Source: Nitrospinales bacterium
GTDB lineage: Bacteria > Nitrospinota_A > UBA7883 > JACRGQ01
Assembly: GCA_023248615.1 (NCBI GenBank)
Contig: JAHFEI010000056.1
Coordinates: 1-9,920, forward strand
Reading direction: 5' to 3'
Length of the DNA stretch: 9,920 nt
The notes under the pieces are model-generated. The model made no database searches, was not told the origin of the DNA, and saw only the letters and a program-made list of their open reading frames with translations. Below are positions 1 through 6,275 of the stretch, one piece after another. Numbering within the stretch: position 1 is the stretch's first letter; each line of letters begins with the position of its first letter. Position numbers and translations under genes: made by a program.

Positions 1-2
1 AT

Positions 3-59
3 GCGTTGGCCCAAAAAGAGGGGCTTAAAGCCAAAGTCCAGCCCTATAAACCGAAATAA
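3..59 (+). CDS. C-terminal end of an upstream protein (partial)
   Basis: The window opens inside a reading frame that gives 18 residues (ALAQKEGLKAKVQPYKPK) before TAA at 57-59. Frame 1 has no stop in this stretch either, but frame 3 gives a plausible basic, lysine-rich protein end and stops just before a noncoding gap. The alternation of small residues with a glycine and a terminal V-x-P-Y is loosely like the end of a SPOR-type domain. Eighteen residues are too few to assign a family. The gene lies about 100 bases upstream of the lipid-transport operon. Confidence 0.5.
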   Translation, partial: ALAQKEGLKAKVQPYKPK

Positions 60-160
60 CCATCCCCCGGTTTTTCGCGGCTACGCAAACCGCACTGGTG
101 CATTTTCCCTGCTCTTGCATTACTATTATCGCTGGCAGTTTGAGAGGTAAATTTAAAAGC
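60..160 (+). other. Intergenic leader before the MCE transporter operon
   Basis: About 100 bases separate the upstream stop codon from the chosen mlaE start. A TATTAT at 124-129 could be a -10 box, but there is no convincing -35 about 17 bases upstream. GAGAGG at 142-147 is the likely ribosome-binding site, although its 13-base spacing to ATG 161 is long. I see no intrinsic terminator for the upstream gene. Confidence 0.3.
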
Positions 161-1003
161 ATGGGTGTTTCCACCGACGTTTCTCCATCGCAGGCCATGG
201 AGCAAAAAGCTCCGGCCTTTTCTGACAGGATAGCCGCGTCGGTGGAGGCAAGGGTAACCTATTTCCGCGATATCGGGCTTCTGGTAGCCGATTTTTTTAT
301 AGCCCTGTTCAAGCTTAAAGGACACGAGTGGCGCTACACCAAGGGCCTGATAATCCACCAGATTATCTTTTCCGGTATTGACACGATAGTTGTCATCAGC
401 GTCGTATCTGCCCTCGTTGGCGGCGTGGTGATGGTGCAGCTTTTGTCCTTCACACCCGGCTTCCAGGCGGATGCTATCCTGATGAAAATAATGGTCGGGC
501 TAATTACCAAGGAAATCGCCCCGATTTTTACCGCGCTGATTTTGGTGGGACGTTCCGGCTCGGCGATTGCCGTCGAATTGGGCGAGATGAAGATCAAGCG
601 GCAGGACGAGGCGCTGGAATCAATGGGCATCGGCATGTCGCAATATTTCCATGTGCCGCGCATCATAGGGCTTGCGGTCTCCAACGTCATGCTCAACGGG
701 TATTTCGTCATAATGGCGCTTGTCTCGTGGCTGGGCATTTCCCTTTTCCAGAAAAACGTGGACATGATGAACATGGTGAACCTGCTTGCGGGGTCGCTTA
801 GCATTTCCGATGTGCTTATTAACGCGTTCAAGGGCGTAGCGCTGGGAACGGCCATCGCTATAGTCTGCATCCACCACGGCATGAGCGTGAAAAAATCCGC
901 AACGGAGATACCGCAACGCACCTCACGGGCGATAGTCGATTCGTTCCTTTTCTGCTTCATCATAGATGCCCTTATTTCCGTCGCATGGTATATGGCCGCA
1001 TGA
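161..1003 (+). CDS. mlaE: MlaE-type ABC lipid transporter permease
   Basis: This is the inner-membrane permease of an MCE/Mla phospholipid transport complex, 280 residues from ATG 161 (family about 260). The diagnostic MlaE core is at 117-156: KEIAPIFTALILVGRSG, then AIAVELGEM, then DEALESMG, followed by Y-F-H-V-P-R at 162-167. Hydrophobic segments lie near 68-96, 105-135, 168-196, 215-238 and 258-279. The usual glycine-rich stretch before the last helix is replaced by KKSATEIPQRTS, but the following SRAIVDS fits the family. An upstream in-frame GTG at 98 would add 21 residues that do not look like this family and has no ribosome-binding site, so ATG 161 is preferred. The stop overlaps the ATPase start by four bases, implying coupled translation. 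Family assignment is firm; the substrate is inferred. Confidence 0.9.
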   Translation: MGVSTDVSPSQAMEQKAPAFSDRIAASVEARVTYFRDIGLLVADFFIALFKLKGHEWRYTKGLIIHQIIFSGIDTIVVISVVSALVGGVVMVQLLSFTPGFQADAILMKIMVGLITKEIAPIFTALILVGRSGSAIAVELGEMKIKRQDEALESMGIGMSQYFHVPRIIGLAVSNVMLNGYFVIMALVSWLGISLFQKNVDMMNMVNLLAGSLSISDVLINAFKGVALGTAIAIVCIHHGMSVKKSATEIPQRTSRAIVDSFLFCFIIDALISVAWYMAA

Positions 1004-1788
1004 TACGCCTAGAAAATGTTTCCTACGAGTCTGGCGGCGGCATGGTGGAGGACATATCCTTCCACCTCCATCGGGGCGAAACCGCCGTGATTATGGGGCC
1101 GAAAGGTTCCGGCAAAACCGATTTCTGGCAAGTGTGCGTCGGCATGCGCCCCCCCATAAGCGGCGAGGTGTTCCTGATAGGCGAAAGCATCTACACAGGG
1201 GCGGGGGAGGTGGCAGACTGGTTCCCGCAAAAAGTCGGCATCATAAGCCAGCAGATGACGCTTCTGGACAACCTTACGGTGCTTGCCAACATCGGGTTGC
1301 CGCTTTCATACCATATGGGGCTTACCCAGCCGGAAATGCGCCAAAGGGCAATGCCAGTGCTGGAAAAATTCGGGCTTGCGCCGGTTGCCGAAAAGTTCCC
1401 CCACGAAATATCCGACATTGATACGAAAATGACTATGATGGCCCGCGCCGCAATTTCCGGGCAGACGTTGCTGGTGCTGGATGAGCCTACAGCAGGGGAT
1501 ATCGACCCGGTGAGTTTCATGAAAATCGTAGACTCCATAAACAGGTTCCGTAGCGAGGGCATGTCGCTACTGATAACGACAACCTCCCCATCTCTTGCAT
1601 CCATGAAAGGGGCGGCCTGCTATTATCTTCTCGACTGCACGCTTATACCGCATTCAAGCGTGATGGAAACGCGCGACCCGCTGGTTATCGAATATTTCAG
1701 CCAGATACGCAACTACACCGAGCGGCAGAGCCGCGAAATTGGCGAATTCTACAAGTCTATTTTATATTCCTGGAAAAACGCGCAATAA
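1000..1788 (+). CDS. mlaF: MlaF-type ABC ATPase with degenerate signature and H-loop
   Basis: This is the cytoplasmic ATPase partner of the MlaE-type permease, 262 residues. Walker A is GPKGSGKT at 33-40, the Q-loop glutamine is Q84, and Walker B is LLVLDEPT at 157-164. The LTV motif typical of MlaF follows the Q-loop at 92-94. Two conserved elements are altered. The ABC signature LSGG reads ISDI at 137-140, and the switch histidine position is T194 (ITTTS at 192-196). The D-loop reads GDIDP instead of GLDP. The frame is intact and the genes on both sides are normal, so this does not look like a decaying gene. ATG 1000 is chosen because it overlaps the permease stop as ATGA and gives the usual MIRLENVSY beginning; ATG 985 is also in frame. 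Identification as MlaF-like rests on context and motifs. Whether it hydrolyses ATP normally is open. Confidence 0.85.
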   Translation: MIRLENVSYESGGGMVEDISFHLHRGETAVIMGPKGSGKTDFWQVCVGMRPPISGEVFLIGESIYTGAGEVADWFPQKVGIISQQMTLLDNLTVLANIGLPLSYHMGLTQPEMRQRAMPVLEKFGLAPVAEKFPHEISDIDTKMTMMARAAISGQTLLVLDEPTAGDIDPVSFMKIVDSINRFRSEGMSLLITTTSPSLASMKGAACYYLLDCTLIPHSSVMETRDPLVIEYFSQIRNYTERQSREIGEFYKSILYSWKNAQ

Positions 1789-1794
1789 TACGCC

Positions 1795-2934
1795 ATGCAT
1801 TACATCCATAAGCTGACCCAAGGAGAAAAGAAGTTGGCCATTGCCGCGTTCATCGGCGTGCCAAGCGTAATCCTCGTCCTGTTGCTCCTGCTCTGGGCCA
1901 ACAACCAGGGGATGTTCAAACGGATGATTTCCCTGAAAACCACCACACGCTCCGCCAAAGGAGTGGACAAGCAAACGCCCGTAACGTTTTCCGGCTTTGT
2001 CATCGGTAATGTTACGCAGGTGAAACTGCTGGAGCAGGACAACATAGAGCTGACCTTCAGGGTGGAAAGGGAACACGTGGATTGGATACGGCGGGACTCC
2101 ACCGCGACCGTAGCGGCAGTCGGGTCTTTCATCGGGACGAAGGAAATAAAAATAGACGGCGGCACAAAGGCTTCCCCGCCAGTACGCGATGGGGATACAC
2201 TTAAGGCCGCGGAGTCGGCGGAGATAGCGAACATAATGGATAGGGTAAATCCCATTATCGACACCGTCGAACGCATCACGCTCCGGATAGATAAAGTGTT
2301 GGGGACATTCCCGAATGAGCGGCTGAACAGTTCCGTCAGCGACATCTCCGGCATAATTTCCGATATCAAACACGGCAACGCCACAATAGGCAAACTGGTC
2401 AGCACCGACAACGGCGAGTTGTATTCCAAGGTAGAAAAGCTACTGACAAAGCTGAATGACATTTCGCAAAAGGTGGACGATGCCTCCCGCCACTTGCCGG
2501 AGACGATTGAAAACGTCACCGAGATTTCCCGCAACGTGAAAACCGGGAGCAAAGATTTACCCGAAATGCAAAAAACGCTACACCAAGTCCTGAAAAACCT
2601 GAACCGCGCACTGGACGATATTTCCGCCATGACGCCGGATATACGAAAAACGGTAAAACATGTGGGGGACATGGCGCAGGATGTTTCCAAGGCCACTCCG
2701 GCAGTACCAGCCCTGATGGATGACGTGGAACTGGCTCTGAGCGAAACGCTGGTCATGATCCAATCGCTGAAGGCGAGTTGGCCGGTGAAAAACCTCGTCC
2801 CGAAAATAAAGGACCAGGCCCCGTTCCAGCCAACGCAACGGCAATCGCCTTACCACGATGCGCCCGTAGCGCCCAAGATCGTGCCGGAACCGATGCCACA
2901 GCCAACACCGAATGATGCCGGTGCCGCACGATGA
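1795..2934 (+). CDS. mlaD: MlaD-type MCE protein with long helical tail
   Basis: This is the MCE (substrate-binding) component of the transporter, anchored in the inner membrane and projecting into the periplasm. It has 379 residues, about twice E. coli MlaD. A single membrane helix lies at about 15-35, and the MCE domain at about 45-138 contains VTFSGFVIGNVTQV at 63-76. A long helical region at about 145-330 carries the family-typical GNATIGKLVS at 194-203 and ETLVMIQSLKASW at 317-329. It ends in a proline-rich tail at about 342-372. There is no lipobox. Segments beginning with Pro at 235, 256, 281 and 302 recur every 21-25 residues. It starts 6 bases after the ATPase stop and its own stop overlaps the next gene. 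ATG 1795 has no clear ribosome-binding site; TTG 1834 (366 residues) has a good one. Size and tail resemble PqiB or Mce-type needles more than MlaD, so the symbol is approximate. Confidence 0.85.
   Translation: MHYIHKLTQGEKKLAIAAFIGVPSVILVLLLLLWANNQGMFKRMISLKTTTRSAKGVDKQTPVTFSGFVIGNVTQVKLLEQDNIELTFRVEREHVDWIRRDSTATVAAVGSFIGTKEIKIDGGTKASPPVRDGDTLKAAESAEIANIMDRVNPIIDTVERITLRIDKVLGTFPNERLNSSVSDISGIISDIKHGNATIGKLVSTDNGELYSKVEKLLTKLNDISQKVDDASRHLPETIENVTEISRNVKTGSKDLPEMQKTLHQVLKNLNRALDDISAMTPDIRKTVKHVGDMAQDVSKATPAVPALMDDVELALSETLVMIQSLKASWPVKNLVPKIKDQAPFQPTQRQSPYHDAPVAPKIVPEPMPQPTPNDAGAAR
1820..1825 (+). promoter_or_regulatory. Shine-Dalgarno AAGGAG for a possible TTG start of the MCE gene
   Basis: AAGGAG sits 8 bases before the in-frame TTG at 1834 (codon 14). 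ATG 1795 has only A-rich, non-SD sequence upstream. The shorter protein would start almost directly at the membrane helix, losing the charged segment KLTQGEKK. Either start is possible. Confidence 0.35.
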
Positions 2935-3803
2935 AACGGCTTTCCATCGCGGCGCTATGCATCCTGCCATTGTTGGCCTGCGCCTCTTCCGAAAACGAGA
3001 AGATGCAAATCGCCCGGCTCTCTCCCGCCGAAAAAATGGTGCAACGTGGCGATGAAAGCCTGCAAAAGGGCAACTTGCGTGACGCAAAATACCGGTACGC
3101 CGTTTCCCTGCGCCTTATGCAAAAAACCGACGACCTTAAGGGGATGGCCGGGCTGTACCTGAAATACTCCAACCTGTCGCTTCTGGAGGGAGACCTGGAA
3201 AACGCCCGCCGCTTTTTCGATAGCGGCAAAGTGATTGTGGAAAAGGAAAACTATTCAAACCTGAAGGCCGAAACCGCGATTGCCGAGGTTTCGCTTCTCA
3301 TCTCCGAAGGCAAGGGGGATGCCGCGATGAAAGCCGCGCAAGCCGCATTGCAAAAGGCCCCGACGGGCGATAAGGGAAAACTGGCGAACGCTTTGGGAAT
3401 AGCGGCGCTGGCCCAAAACGACCTGACCGCCGCGAAGGGGCATTTCGAACAGGCGCTCTCCGTAGGTATAACCGCCAAGGACGCTTCGCTTGAATCCGTA
3501 GCTCGCGTGAACCTGGCCCAGTTGCTTCTCAAATCCGGCGATTACGACGGCGCGATAACGCATCTCCAACGGTCGCTGGAACTGGAAAAACAGGCGGCGG
3601 CAACTGTATCTATCGGCGACACGTTACACCTTGTTGGCATGGCGTACGAAGGGAAAAAGGATATGCAAAATGCCGCCTACTTTTATCGCCGGGCGTTGCA
3701 GGTTAACCTTCAGGGAGACATGCCAAAAAAAGTCGAGGCAGACAAAGATGCAATATCCAGGGTAGAAACCAGCCCAAAGCCTGCCGTCGCCGAGCCGAAA
3801 TAA
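2931..3803 (+). CDS. TPR-repeat lipoprotein of the MCE transporter operon
   Basis: This is a 290-residue lipoprotein built mainly of tetratricopeptide-like helical hairpins. The signal peptide MKRLSIAALCILPLLAC has lipobox LLAC with acylated C17. The +2 residue is Ala, not Asp, which by the E. coli rule favours outer-membrane sorting. TPR-like pairs lie near 33-64, 72-105, 114-144, 151-181, 188-219 and 230-260, with typical A/G/Y spacing such as LLLKSGDYDGAITHLQRSLEL at 198-218. A short lysine- and proline-containing tail ends the protein. The start overlaps the mlaD stop as ATGA, tying it to the transporter. TPR proteins usually mediate protein-protein contacts. A docking or assembly role at the outer membrane for the MCE protein is my inference. 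It is not recognisably MlaA, MlaC or PqiC. Confidence 0.8.
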   Translation: MKRLSIAALCILPLLACASSENEKMQIARLSPAEKMVQRGDESLQKGNLRDAKYRYAVSLRLMQKTDDLKGMAGLYLKYSNLSLLEGDLENARRFFDSGKVIVEKENYSNLKAETAIAEVSLLISEGKGDAAMKAAQAALQKAPTGDKGKLANALGIAALAQNDLTAAKGHFEQALSVGITAKDASLESVARVNLAQLLLKSGDYDGAITHLQRSLELEKQAAATVSIGDTLHLVGMAYEGKKDMQNAAYFYRRALQVNLQGDMPKKVEADKDAISRVETSPKPAVAEPK

Positions 3804-3820
3804 AACTTGAGGACTGACTT

Positions 3821-4966
3821 ATGAGCCAAACAAAAGGAACTGTCGGCATAGCTGGCGCCGGGATTCTGGGAAGGCTTATTGCCTGCTACTGCCTGGAAGA
3901 CGGTTGGAACGTAACAATCTTCGATGAAGGGGCGGAGTCCCCATGCCCAATGGCGGGAATCACGGCCGCCGGAGCCGCCGCGCAAAAATGCGGTAGCGGC
4001 GGATGCCCGTCCCCAAGCTATGTGGCGGCAGGAATGTTGGCTCCATATTGCGAGATGAGATACGACGAGCCGATTGTGCCGAGGCTTGGGCGGGAATCGC
4101 TGGACATGTGGTCTGATATCATCAAGAAAGTTGGGGGGGATGTTTTTTCGCAAAGGGCGGGAAGCCTGGTTGTGGTCCACCAGCAGGATAAAAACGAATT
4201 TTTACGCCTTAAACATATGGTGGAAACCTTCACCAAAGAGCCGGTGATGGAGCATGTAAAAGGGGCGGCGCTACGGGAGTTGGAACCGGAAATCGACCCC
4301 CGCATAACAGAGGGCCTGTACTTCCCTCTGGAGGGGCAGGTAGATTCTAGGGGTATGATGGCCGCGCTAGGTAGCCATCTGCGCAAAAGCGGAGCCGAAC
4401 TGAACTTCAACACCAAGGTCACCAGTATTGAGCCGAACAAGATAACAACACTTTTCGGCTCTTTTGATTTCGACTGGGCGCTGGATTGCCGTGGCATGGG
4501 CGCAAAAGCCGACCTGAAGGGGCTTCGTGGCGTGCGTGGCGAAATTATTATTGTGCACGCTCCGGATGTGAACCTAAACAGGCCCGTCCGGCTTATGCAC
4601 CCGCGCTACCCTTTGTACATTGTACCCAGGCCGAACCATGATTATGTGGTTGGTGCGACTTCCATAGAAAGCGAAGACCTTTCGGAAATTTCCGTAAGGG
4701 GTGCGCTTGAGCTACTCTCCGCCCTTTACTCGCTTCACACAGGTTTTTCCGAGGCGAGGATAATAGAGACCGCTACCCAACTCCGCCCTGCATTAATGGA
4801 CAACTCGCCAAAGATTTTTCACGGCAAGGGGCTTTGTCGCATAAACGGGCTGTACCGGCACGGCTACCTTATTTCTCCCAAGATCGCCCGGTTGGTGGCA
4901 TCCTACTTAAGCGAAGGAAAAGCGGAAAGCGGATACGAAGCGCTTTTCGAGACCGCGGGCAAATGA
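3821..4966 (+). CDS. thiO: Glycine oxidase ThiO (FAD-dependent)
   Basis: ThiO oxidises glycine to iminoglycine in the cytoplasm using FAD and O2, supplying the C-N unit for the thiamin thiazole. It has 381 residues (B. subtilis ThiO is 369). The dinucleotide-binding fold is GAGILG at 12-17, with acidic D35 at the end of strand 2 (VTIFDE). The family motif AAGMLAP is at 69-75, VDSRGM at 174-179, and the C-terminal FAD/substrate region has LRPALMDNSP at 321-330 and NGLYRHGYLISP at 342-353. Between the first beta-alpha-beta unit and AAGMLAP there is extra sequence (about 38-66) with Cys 42, 57 and 62, where many ThiO proteins have only a short loop. Ribosome-binding GAGGA at 3809-3813 lies 7 bases before ATG. 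The gap to the TPR gene is 17 bases and the stop overlaps thiS. The context with thiS and thiG makes ThiO much more likely than another DAO-family oxidase. Confidence 0.92.
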   Translation: MSQTKGTVGIAGAGILGRLIACYCLEDGWNVTIFDEGAESPCPMAGITAAGAAAQKCGSGGCPSPSYVAAGMLAPYCEMRYDEPIVPRLGRESLDMWSDIIKKVGGDVFSQRAGSLVVVHQQDKNEFLRLKHMVETFTKEPVMEHVKGAALRELEPEIDPRITEGLYFPLEGQVDSRGMMAALGSHLRKSGAELNFNTKVTSIEPNKITTLFGSFDFDWALDCRGMGAKADLKGLRGVRGEIIIVHAPDVNLNRPVRLMHPRYPLYIVPRPNHDYVVGATSIESEDLSEISVRGALELLSALYSLHTGFSEARIIETATQLRPALMDNSPKIFHGKGLCRINGLYRHGYLISPKIARLVASYLSEGKAESGYEALFETAGK

Positions 4967-5163
4967 AAATTTTAGTGAACGGAAAGCCGCAGGAAGCGAG
5001 TGGTGGCATCACCATAAAAGACATTCTTGCAAAAATGGGCGCAGACACAAGATACCTTGCGGTTGCCGTTAACGGCGATTTTGTGCCGCGCTCGGAACAT
5101 GGCAAAACGGAAATAAGGGATGGGGACGACATAGAAGTCGTATCCCCGCAAGCGGGGGGATGA
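4963..5163 (+). CDS. thiS: Sulfur carrier protein ThiS
   Basis: ThiS is a small ubiquitin-fold protein of 66 residues. Its C-terminal Gly-Gly is adenylated by ThiF and converted to a thiocarboxylate that donates sulfur to the thiazole. The sequence has the typical start MKILVNGKPQE, the helix region ITIKDILAKMG at 16-26, AVAVNGDFVPRSE at 34-46, the DGDDIEVV turn at 53-60, and ends in PQAGG. The start overlaps the thiO stop and the stop overlaps the thiG start, both as ATGA. There is no strong ribosome-binding site, so translation is probably coupled to thiO. Its activating enzyme ThiF is not encoded in this window. Confidence 0.95.
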   Translation: MKILVNGKPQEASGGITIKDILAKMGADTRYLAVAVNGDFVPRSEHGKTEIRDGDDIEVVSPQAGG

Positions 5164-5948
5164 CTATGTGGGAAATTGCCGGGACTAAACTGCAAAGCCG
5201 ACTTATGATAGGCACTGCGCGATACCCTTCGCCGGAAATAATGCAGAAGGCCATCGAGGCCTCCGGCGCGGAGATAGTCACCGTCTCACTGAGGCGGCAA
5301 GGCTCGCAGCCGGGCGCACAAAACGTTTTCTGGGATATCCTGCGCTCCATGCCGGTAAAGCTTTTGCCCAACACCGCAGGGTGCCATTCGGTGAAGGAAG
5401 CTGTTGCAACCGCGCAGATGGCGCGTGAACTGTTCGGCACCAACTGGATAAAGCTGGAAGTGATAGGCGACGATTACAACCTCCAGCCAGACCCGTTCGG
5501 CACCGTGGAAGCGGCGAAAATTTTAACTGATGACGGGTTTGAGGTTTTTCCCTATATGACGGACGACCTGGTGCTGGCGGAAAGGCTACTGGACGCCGGA
5601 TGCAAAATGCTTATGCCATGGGCCGCTCCTATCGGCTCCGGGCTAGGCATCATCAACCCCATGGCGCTGAAAACCATCCGGCAACGATTTCCCGGCGTGC
5701 CGGTGATTGTCGACGCCGGGCTTGGCAAGCCGTCACACGCCGCGCTGGCGATGGAGATGGGATTTGACGGCGTTTTGCTTAACACCGCCGTGGCGATGGC
5801 GGAAGACCCGGTGAAGATGGCGCAGGCGTTCGCGCAGGCTATCAACGCTGGCAGGCTGGGGTACGAAGCGGGCCTTATGCCATCGCGTGATTTTGCCACC
5901 CCTTCAACGCCCGTGGTGGGAACCCCCTTCTGGCACGAGAACCGTTAG
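5160..5948 (+). CDS. thiG: Thiazole synthase ThiG
   Basis: ThiG is a (beta/alpha)8-barrel enzyme. It condenses 1-deoxy-D-xylulose 5-phosphate, iminoglycine from ThiO and sulfur from ThiS thiocarboxylate into thiazole phosphate carboxylate. It has 262 residues, the usual size. Family motifs are IEASGAEIVTVSLRR at 32-46, LPNTAGC at 69-75, WIKLEVIGD at 97-104 with K98 as the Schiff-base lysine, MPWAAPIGSGLGI at 152-164, VIVDAGLG at 182-189 and GVLLNTAVA at 204-212. The C-terminal RDFATPSTPVVGTPFW resembles proteobacterial ThiG. The first start, ATG 5160, overlaps the thiS stop. ATG 5166, two codons later, has a G-rich run 6 bases upstream and could be used instead. thiE, thiC and thiF are not in the window. 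The TAG stop at 5946-5948 is followed directly by the repeat region. Confidence 0.95.
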   Translation: MTMWEIAGTKLQSRLMIGTARYPSPEIMQKAIEASGAEIVTVSLRRQGSQPGAQNVFWDILRSMPVKLLPNTAGCHSVKEAVATAQMARELFGTNWIKLEVIGDDYNLQPDPFGTVEAAKILTDDGFEVFPYMTDDLVLAERLLDAGCKMLMPWAAPIGSGLGIINPMALKTIRQRFPGVPVIVDAGLGKPSHAALAMEMGFDGVLLNTAVAMAEDPVKMAQAFAQAINAGRLGYEAGLMPSRDFATPSTPVVGTPFWHENR

Positions 5949-5959
5949 CGGGCTGTTAG

Positions 5960-6124
5960 TGTAGTGTCCCGGGATTTCCTTTACAATACAGAACATGCTT
6001 CAACGGGTTGTGGTAGCAACGGGATTTATTCTGTTGTTGCGCCCTGACGGGTGCAAGACCGACTAAAGTCCGTCGCTACCGAAACATATCGATCCTTATG
6101 TAAAGCCATTACTGGGACACTACA
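5960..6124. mobile_element. MITE-like element with 11-bp TIRs and TTAG target duplication
   Basis: A 165-base noncoding element is bounded by perfect 11-bp inverted repeats, TGTAGTGTCCC at 5960-5970 and GGGACACTACA at 6114-6124. Directly outside each end is TTAG (5956-5959 and 6125-6128), as expected for a 4-base target duplication. TTAG fits the YTAR duplications known for some IS5-group elements, but I cannot assign the family. Further paired segments nest inside: CTTTAC 5979-5984 with GTAAAG 6100-6105, then the cloverleaf at 6007-6085. It encodes no protein, so any movement would need a transposase acting from elsewhere. A related terminus lies 8 bases to the right. Confidence 0.65.
6007..6085. 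repeat. Cloverleaf-like set of inverted repeats inside the MITE-like element
   Basis: The outer stem pairs 6007-6017 with 6075-6085 (GGTAGC against GCTACC, extended outward by a wobble, one mismatch and three more pairs). Inside it are three hairpins in a row. The first is 6018-6035 (AACGGGA against TTCTGTT, with two G-T pairs). The second is 6039-6054 (GCGCCC, loop TGAC, GGGTGC, one G-T pair). The third is 6057-6074 (GAC-C-GACT, AA, AGTC-C-GTC, one C-C mismatch). It has a four-way-junction shape like a tRNA but lacks tRNA consensus bases. It could act as DNA structure or as RNA at the end of the thi transcript. Confidence 0.55.
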
Positions 6125-6132
6125 TTAGCGCA

Positions 6133-6275
6133 GTAGTGTCCGGTTAAAAAAGGGCGGCCTGTACTGGTTCGGTATCTGTTCGGCGGATTTTGTCTGGGGC
6201 GAGGGTGAGGATATCGACGAGGGATTTATGGTCAAGGAGCGTTTCGCGTGTAACGCGGCTTAGCATGTTATGCAA
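6133..6275 (-). pseudogene. Insertion-sequence remnant: TIR end plus transposase C-terminus
   Basis: GTAGTGTCC at 6133-6141 repeats nine bases of the neighbouring element's terminus and continues as GGTTAAAAAAGG. A reverse-strand reading frame stops with TAA at 6146-6144, inside this end, as is common where an IS transposase gene finishes at its terminus. Its last residues (about 43, ending KIRRTDTEPVQAALF) include SRVTRETLLDHKSLVDIL, which resembles C-termini of DDE transposases of the IS4-like kind. I assign this by resemblance only. Upstream of about 6275 the frame turns into unconvincing sequence, and no second inverted repeat is found to the right. I therefore read it as a truncated element end of about 140 bases. 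Confidence 0.45.

Noticed and set aside
98..160. Upstream in-frame GTG giving a 301-residue MlaE
   Set aside because: No ribosome-binding site, and the added residues look like translated noncoding sequence; ATG 161 gives a family-like length.
1800..2756. Long minus-strand open frame opposite the MCE gene
   Set aside because: It lies wholly opposite a gene with clear family motifs, has a low-complexity Ser/Thr-rich translation and no start signals; it is a shadow frame.
3804..3820. TPP riboswitch controlling thiO
   Set aside because: The 17-base gap cannot hold a THI box, and none was recognised nearby.
6012..6080. Possible tRNA, because of the cloverleaf fold
   Set aside because: No T-loop consensus, no plausible anticodon arm of correct geometry, and the acceptor-like stem with no single-base linkers does not match tRNA.
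5945..6128. Integron attC site, because GTTAG lies near nested inverted repeats
   Set aside because: The 5' GTTRRRY core and its 3' RYYYAAC partner are absent; TIRs flanked by a 4-base duplication explain the structure better.
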